Source: Jimgerdemannia flammicorona
Taxonomy: Eukaryota > Mucoromycota > Endogonomycetes > Endogonales > Endogonaceae
Assembly: GCA_003990745.1 (NCBI GenBank)
Contig: RBNI01001821.1
Location: forward strand, 1 to 20,745
DNA: 20,745 nt
Direction: 5' to 3'
Both the position numbers and the translations under genes were made by a program. This document shows, piece by piece, positions 17,603 to 20,745 of the stretch. Under the pieces are notes generated by a model. That model worked only from the letters and a program-made list of their open reading frames with translations, ran no database searches and had not been told where the DNA came from. The first letter of the stretch is position 1. Every line of letters starts with the position of its first letter.

Positions 17603-18368
17603 AGTGCAACAGGTTTCCAAAAGTATACAATTTCTGATAGATAACTTGATTTGGCTCACTGGGAATTGTATGATGTGAATTCTTCTATACTGGGCTCACT
17701 GGGAACAAATAACTCAGTGGCAGATAATTCAGATAACTCAGATAACTCAGATGTTATAGGTTCAGCTTCAACTGAGAATACTACTCGGATGGTGTGGGTT
17801 TTCTGAGAATGCAGATAACTTGAAAATGGCAGATAATGCAGATTCTTTCTGAATCGGCAGGCTTCTGGGAAATAACTTGGGTGTCACGAATCGGGCTCTT
17901 CTGGGAATACTACTCGAATGACACGGATTCTTCCTGAATTAGCAGACTTCTTGAAAACGGTGGCTTAACTGGGAATTAACTTGGGTTCTTGGCAAGTTAT
18001 GTCAAGACTGGCTTTGTTTGCATGGAGTTACATCATTAGACTGGCTCTACTGTGAAGTTGCATCAAGGACTGGCTTGTGGCAAGGCTTTTCTGGAAATGT
18101 GGTGGGAGGGCGAAAGTCTTTAGGCTTATCTGGTAAGCGAACCAAAATGTGGCAGACTTCTCTTGAAAATAGACTCATTCTTTATATTGGAAAGTGAACC
18201 AGAGTGGGAAAGGGGCAAAGCTCACAATCTCCTAGTAGTGGCTGTAGAGCAGGTATTTCTCCTAAGTGTTGCAATCCAATTTCTTTAGGATCAAGTGACT
18301 TTTGACAGGCGTATCTCTCGAAGTGTAATAGGCAGACTTGTCTTTTGCTTTGTATTTCGGAACTGAGG

Positions 18369-18374
18369 TTTATT
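18369..18374 (-). terminator. Possible polyadenylation signal AATAAA, right LTR
   Basis: Same position relative to the TATA box as at 9314-9319 in the left LTR. In this upstream LTR it would have to be bypassed. Confidence 0.4.
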
Positions 18375-18460
18375 CACTCTTGTCTCTGGGGTAATTTATA
18401 CAAGTTGGTTGCTATCCAGTTACTATGTAGCTAACTATAGATTTGCTATCTATGGCAAGT

Positions 18461-18515
18461 TGTGCAGGTCCAGCACAAGTGTGCAGGTCCGGCACAGGTG
18501 TATAGGTCCTGCACA
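18461..18515 (-). repeat. Three 17-bp near-palindromes, right LTR
   Basis: Units at 18461-18477, 18480-18496 and 18499-18515 correspond to 9406-9460. The third has decayed to TGTATAGG at one arm; the second keeps a CpG (TCCGGCACA). Confidence 0.85.
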
Positions 18516-18540
18516 GATATACCTTATCTGGTAGTCTGGC

Positions 18541-18548
18541 TATTTATA
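18541..18548 (-). promoter_or_regulatory. TATA box of the gypsy promoter LTR
   Basis: TATAAATA on the minus strand, identical to 9486-9493. Transcription would start roughly 25-35 bases on, at or just before the palindrome array. Confidence 0.6.
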
Positions 18549-18662
18549 CAGTTTCCACAGCAATGGTTGCTGGTTACTATACTGGATGTTCATATCATCT
18601 GGCTAATTGTTCACATCATCTGACTAAGGTATAATTCAGATGGTACGTCCTGATTCATCATA

Positions 18663-18666
18663 ATAT
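18663..18666. repeat. Target-site duplication, right copy (ATAT)
   Basis: Matches ATAT at 8122-8125, directly after the ATA end of the right LTR. Confidence 0.5.
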
Positions 18667-19590
18667 AAATATGTATATATATATCATGACATCTGGCAAG
18701 CTAAACATGTACAATGAAACCATAAGTAATACTGATAACAAGAAGTGGTAATACATGATAGATGAGGAATATGATTTATCCATTGAGAATGATATATGGA
18801 ATTTAGTATCTCTTCTACCAAATTATCAAACAATCAGATCTAAGTGAATATATAGGATAAAATACAATGCTAATAGTAATGTAGAGTGATATAAAGCTTG
18901 TTTCATTGCTAAGAGTTATTTATAGGATTATAATATAGACTATGATAAGATATTTTCACCAATATTTAAGCTTACTTTACTTAGAATACTCCTTGTGATC
19001 AGTATGATATATAACCTCAAAATCCATCAAATGGATATAAAGACAGTATTTATAAATGGCAATATAGATACTGAACTATATATCTGTTAACTGCAAGATT
19101 ACAAAATAGTGAGCTTATATATAGATTATACAAAGGACTATATAGCATCAAACAAGCAGTATGATTATGAAATAAAAGGATTGATAAATATCTCCTTGAC
19201 AATGAATTCATATGTTATGAAGTGGATAATTATATATATGTCTAGTATTATAATGACAGCATAGTATTCATTAGTATATATGTAGATAATATCATTATTG
19301 TTGCTAACAAAAATAGGTTTAATGGAGTAAAAGAAACTCTATACCAAGAATTCAAGATAACTGACAATGGCAACATATTCTTCTTTTTGGAAATATTGAT
19401 TATATATGATAGAAACATATACACTATATATTTCTTATAGGAAATATATACTAAAGCTATCTTCAAACACTTTAATATAAGTGAATACAAGTCAGTCAGT
19501 ACTTTTATAGATACTTCTATGAAGTTAAGAAAGCCAAACACTATACCTGAGAATGATGATAATAATATATCTACTAAAAATATTCTCTAT
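18663..19590 (+). pseudogene. Copia B reverse transcriptase, degenerate
   Basis: RVT_2-type RT, continuing Pol from 8125. Recognisable in order: DEEYDLSIENDIWNLVSLLP (about 18762-18820), YRIKYN, YKACFIAKSY, YNIDYDKIFSPIFKLTLLRILL, and HQMDIKTVFING, with the first catalytic Asp at 19034-19036. The polymerase signature at 19279-19290 reads YVDN where copia elements have YVDD, a GAT-to-AAT change that would abolish activity. At least one shift of frame separates the 19034 block from the YVDN block. Many stops (TAA, TAG, TGA) replace Trp, Arg and Gln codons. Confidence 0.85.
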
Positions 19591-20301
19591 TAGTAAGCAG
19601 TTAGCTCTCTCATATATCTCATACTAGGAATGAGATCGAATATATCAAATGCTATGAATAAAGTGGTGCAGTACTTCTCCTGCTATGATAATTTATATTA
19701 GAGTACCATTAAGAGGATTTTCTGATACTTAAAAGAATCAGTATACTATATACTTATATTGGGCAATGATATTGGATTAAGTGAGAGCAATAGCAAGAGC
19801 TATAGTAAGAGCAATGGTATCTGGCTATCTGGCATATATGATGCTAATTAGGCTGGAGACTTAGATGACCATTAATCTATAACTGGATATCTCTTCTATA
19901 TTAGAGACTAAGGATCTATTATCTTATAGCAAATATATAAGCAATTCTCCATTTCAATATCATATATATAAGCTAAATATCAGATATTATCATTGGCAAC
20001 AAAGGAAGCTATATAGCTCTATAAACTATTAAAGAAGCTTGGCTTTATGCAAGAAAGCAATATGCTATACCAAGATAATTAATCTATAATTATACTTATC
20101 AAGAATCTAGTATACTATAATAGAATGAAGTATATCAATATATAGCATCATTTTATATACAAATACATAGAAACTGGTATTATACACCTAGAATATATCT
20201 CTATAGAGTATATGATCACTGATTCACTTATAAAAGCTCTTCCAAAGTCAAAGTTCAAGCTATATTATAAAGGAATGAGTCTTATACTAGTATTTGTTTG
20301 A
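19591..20301 (+). pseudogene. Copia B RNase H, degenerate
   Basis: The C-terminal RNase H of Ty1/copia Pol. Blocks in order: AVSSLIYLILGMRSNIS (where A-V-G-S-L-x-Y-L and T-R-P-D-I are expected), KRIF.YLKES, DAN.AGDLDDH.SITGYLF (catalytic Asp changed to Asn), LATKEAI, YQDN.SIILIKN (Asp kept), and RMKYINI.HHFIYKYIETG, ending MITDSLIKALPKSKF, which matches the M-I-A-D-x-x-T-K end of the family. TGA at 20299-20301 closes the frame. In-frame stops are frequent and mostly explained by CAR-to-TAR or TGG changes. Confidence 0.85.
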
Positions 20302-20542
20302 TCACAGAATACTTTTCAGGCTTCAAAAAGCCCTCTACTATATCTTACATATACATCTCTATATTCTTATAGATATTATATATATTTATCACATTACTTA
20401 TATTTCTGCAAACATTACTGATCTTCTATTATATTTCTTATCCATTTTTATAGTTATAAGTAGGGAATTTTGATCTTCTGTAGTTATCTAGATAGCACCT
20501 CATTGGTCATGTTTAGTTTACTCTAGTTTGCTTCTATTCTAG

Positions 20543-20614
<72 letters not shown>

Positions 20615-20667
20615 GTATATGTTGTATATTTTTTTTTTGGGTTATATATCTTATTGAGCAGGAGTAT
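20302..20667 (+). other. 3' untranslated region of copia B with 64-base T run
   Basis: No coding similarity. It holds a homopolymer of 64 T (20549-20612), then a shorter T run near 20630. Purine-rich TTGAGCAGGAGTAT at 20654-20667 directly before the LTR is the likely polypurine tract. The T run could be a real expansion, the antisense of an inserted poly(A) tail, or an assembly error. Confidence 0.65.
20549..20612. repeat. Poly(T) tract, 64 bases
   Basis: Uninterrupted T run bounded by A at 20548 and at 20613. No retroposed gene is visible on either side. Confidence 0.95.
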
Positions 20668-20745
20668 TGAGATGGCAACTCAATATGCCAGCATATGACC
20701 TTACATCATTCTATCAGATTTATATCATTCATCAGAAATATAGAG
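20668..20745 (+). repeat. 3' LTR of copia B, cut by the window edge
   Basis: Begins TGAGATGGCAACTCAATATG and matches the first 78 bases of the 5' LTR at 5096, with roughly seven or eight differences, mostly C/T or G/A. It follows a purine-rich tract, as a 3' LTR should. Confidence 0.85.

Larger units (their letters stand above)
8126..18662 (-). mobile_element. Ty3/gypsy (Metaviridae) retrotransposon encoding dUTPase and an extra 3' ORF
   Basis: A 10,537-bp element lies on the minus strand between two LTRs of 1450 and 1482 bp. Gene order is Gag, protease, Cys/His-rich module, dUTPase, pre-RT domain, RT, RNase H, integrase, ORF3. Integrase after RNase H makes it Ty3/gypsy. No chromodomain is visible after integrase. 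Catalytic residues of protease, RT, RNase H, integrase and dUTPase are all still readable, but about 22 in-frame stops by my count (13 TGA, 5 TAA, 4 TAG) rule out a functional copy. It sits inside copia B and is the youngest of the three elements. Confidence 0.92.
17213..18662 (-). repeat. Right LTR of the gypsy element (5' LTR, promoter-bearing)
   Basis: The LTR runs TGTAATGTGCC...TTCATCATA; the last ATA replaces ACA of the other copy. It aligns with 8126-9607. By TATA (18541-18548) and AATAAA (18369-18374) the U3, R and U5 parts would be about 150, 165 and 1130 bases, so U5 is very long. It contains a doubled 74-bp unit, 9-bp CAGATAACT-type repeats (17721-17751) and lacks about 20 bases present at 8364-8384 of the left LTR. 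Confidence 0.93.
5096..20745 (+). mobile_element. Copia B: decayed Ty1/copia retrotransposon, split by the nested gypsy element
   Basis: The element starts with an LTR at 5096 and reaches a second copy of the same LTR at 20668, which runs off the window. Gag, protease, integrase and linker occupy 5275-8125; RT and RNase H occupy 18663-20301. The two parts form one Pol once the 10.5-kb gypsy insertion (8126-18662) is left out. The first 78 LTR bases match between the two ends with roughly seven or eight differences. The element interrupts RT of copia A and carries nonsense changes in every domain. Confidence 0.88.

Noticed and set aside
20549..20612. T run as a transcription terminator
   Set aside because: It lies in a dead copia 3' region of a eukaryotic sequence, without a Pol III gene before it.
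1..20745. CRISPR array, bacterial operons or tRNA genes
   Set aside because: The repeats found are LTR tandem duplications and short palindromes. No spaced identical repeats with unique spacers and no tRNA cloverleaf were found.

Overview
The window reads as an LTR-retrotransposon nest from a filamentous fungus. The species cannot be named from the sequence. Evidence for a fungus: Ty1/copia elements with half-tRNA(iMet) primer sites, a Ty3/gypsy element, and heavy C-to-T / G-to-A decay of the kind made by RIP or methylation-driven deamination. There are no bacterial features, tRNAs, rRNAs or CRISPR arrays, and no convincing host gene, with one possible exception at the left edge.

Layout: (1) Positions 1-854, minus strand: the end of a CpG-containing, apparently undamaged ORF of at least 284 codons that runs off the left edge. 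I do not recognise its product. (2) 986-1851: very AT-rich DNA with no gene. (3) About 1852-5095, plus strand: a wrecked copia element ('copia A': candidate LTR, primer site, gag, protease, integrase, start of RT). (4) 5096 to beyond 20745, plus strand: a second copia element ('copia B') inserted inside the RT of copia A. (5) 8126-18662, minus strand: a 10.5-kb Ty3/gypsy element inserted inside copia B just before its RT. The rest of copia B (RT, RNase H, 3' LTR) resumes at 18663. This gives three nested levels with a clear order of insertion.

The gypsy element is the most interesting part. Read on the minus strand it has: a 1.45-kb LTR; Gag (Glu/Ser/Pro-rich N-terminus, capsid-like core, one degraded zinc knuckle, an AT-hook-like motif); an aspartic protease (DTG); a roughly 320-codon Cys/His-rich module I cannot assign; a dUTPase with all five motifs; and a pre-RT domain. 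All of these lie in one reading frame. RT (YMDD) and RNase H follow in the -1 frame, and a GGGAAAT heptamer sits in the correct phase inside the short overlap. Integrase (HHCC, DD35E) is one further frame back, its ATG overlapping the RNase H stop. Finally there is an extra acidic 171-codon ORF of unknown function between integrase and the 3' LTR. Gag to dUTPase before a -1 shift into RT recalls betaretroviral gag-pro/pol organisation.

Both copia elements and the gypsy element are dead by nonsense mutation, but the damage differs. Copia A and B have lost CpG and show many CpA-type changes (Cys or His to Tyr, Gln to stop). The gypsy element keeps its catalytic residues, and the differences I inspected between its LTRs are mostly at CpG. 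This suggests either two mutational episodes or one process acting for different lengths of time.
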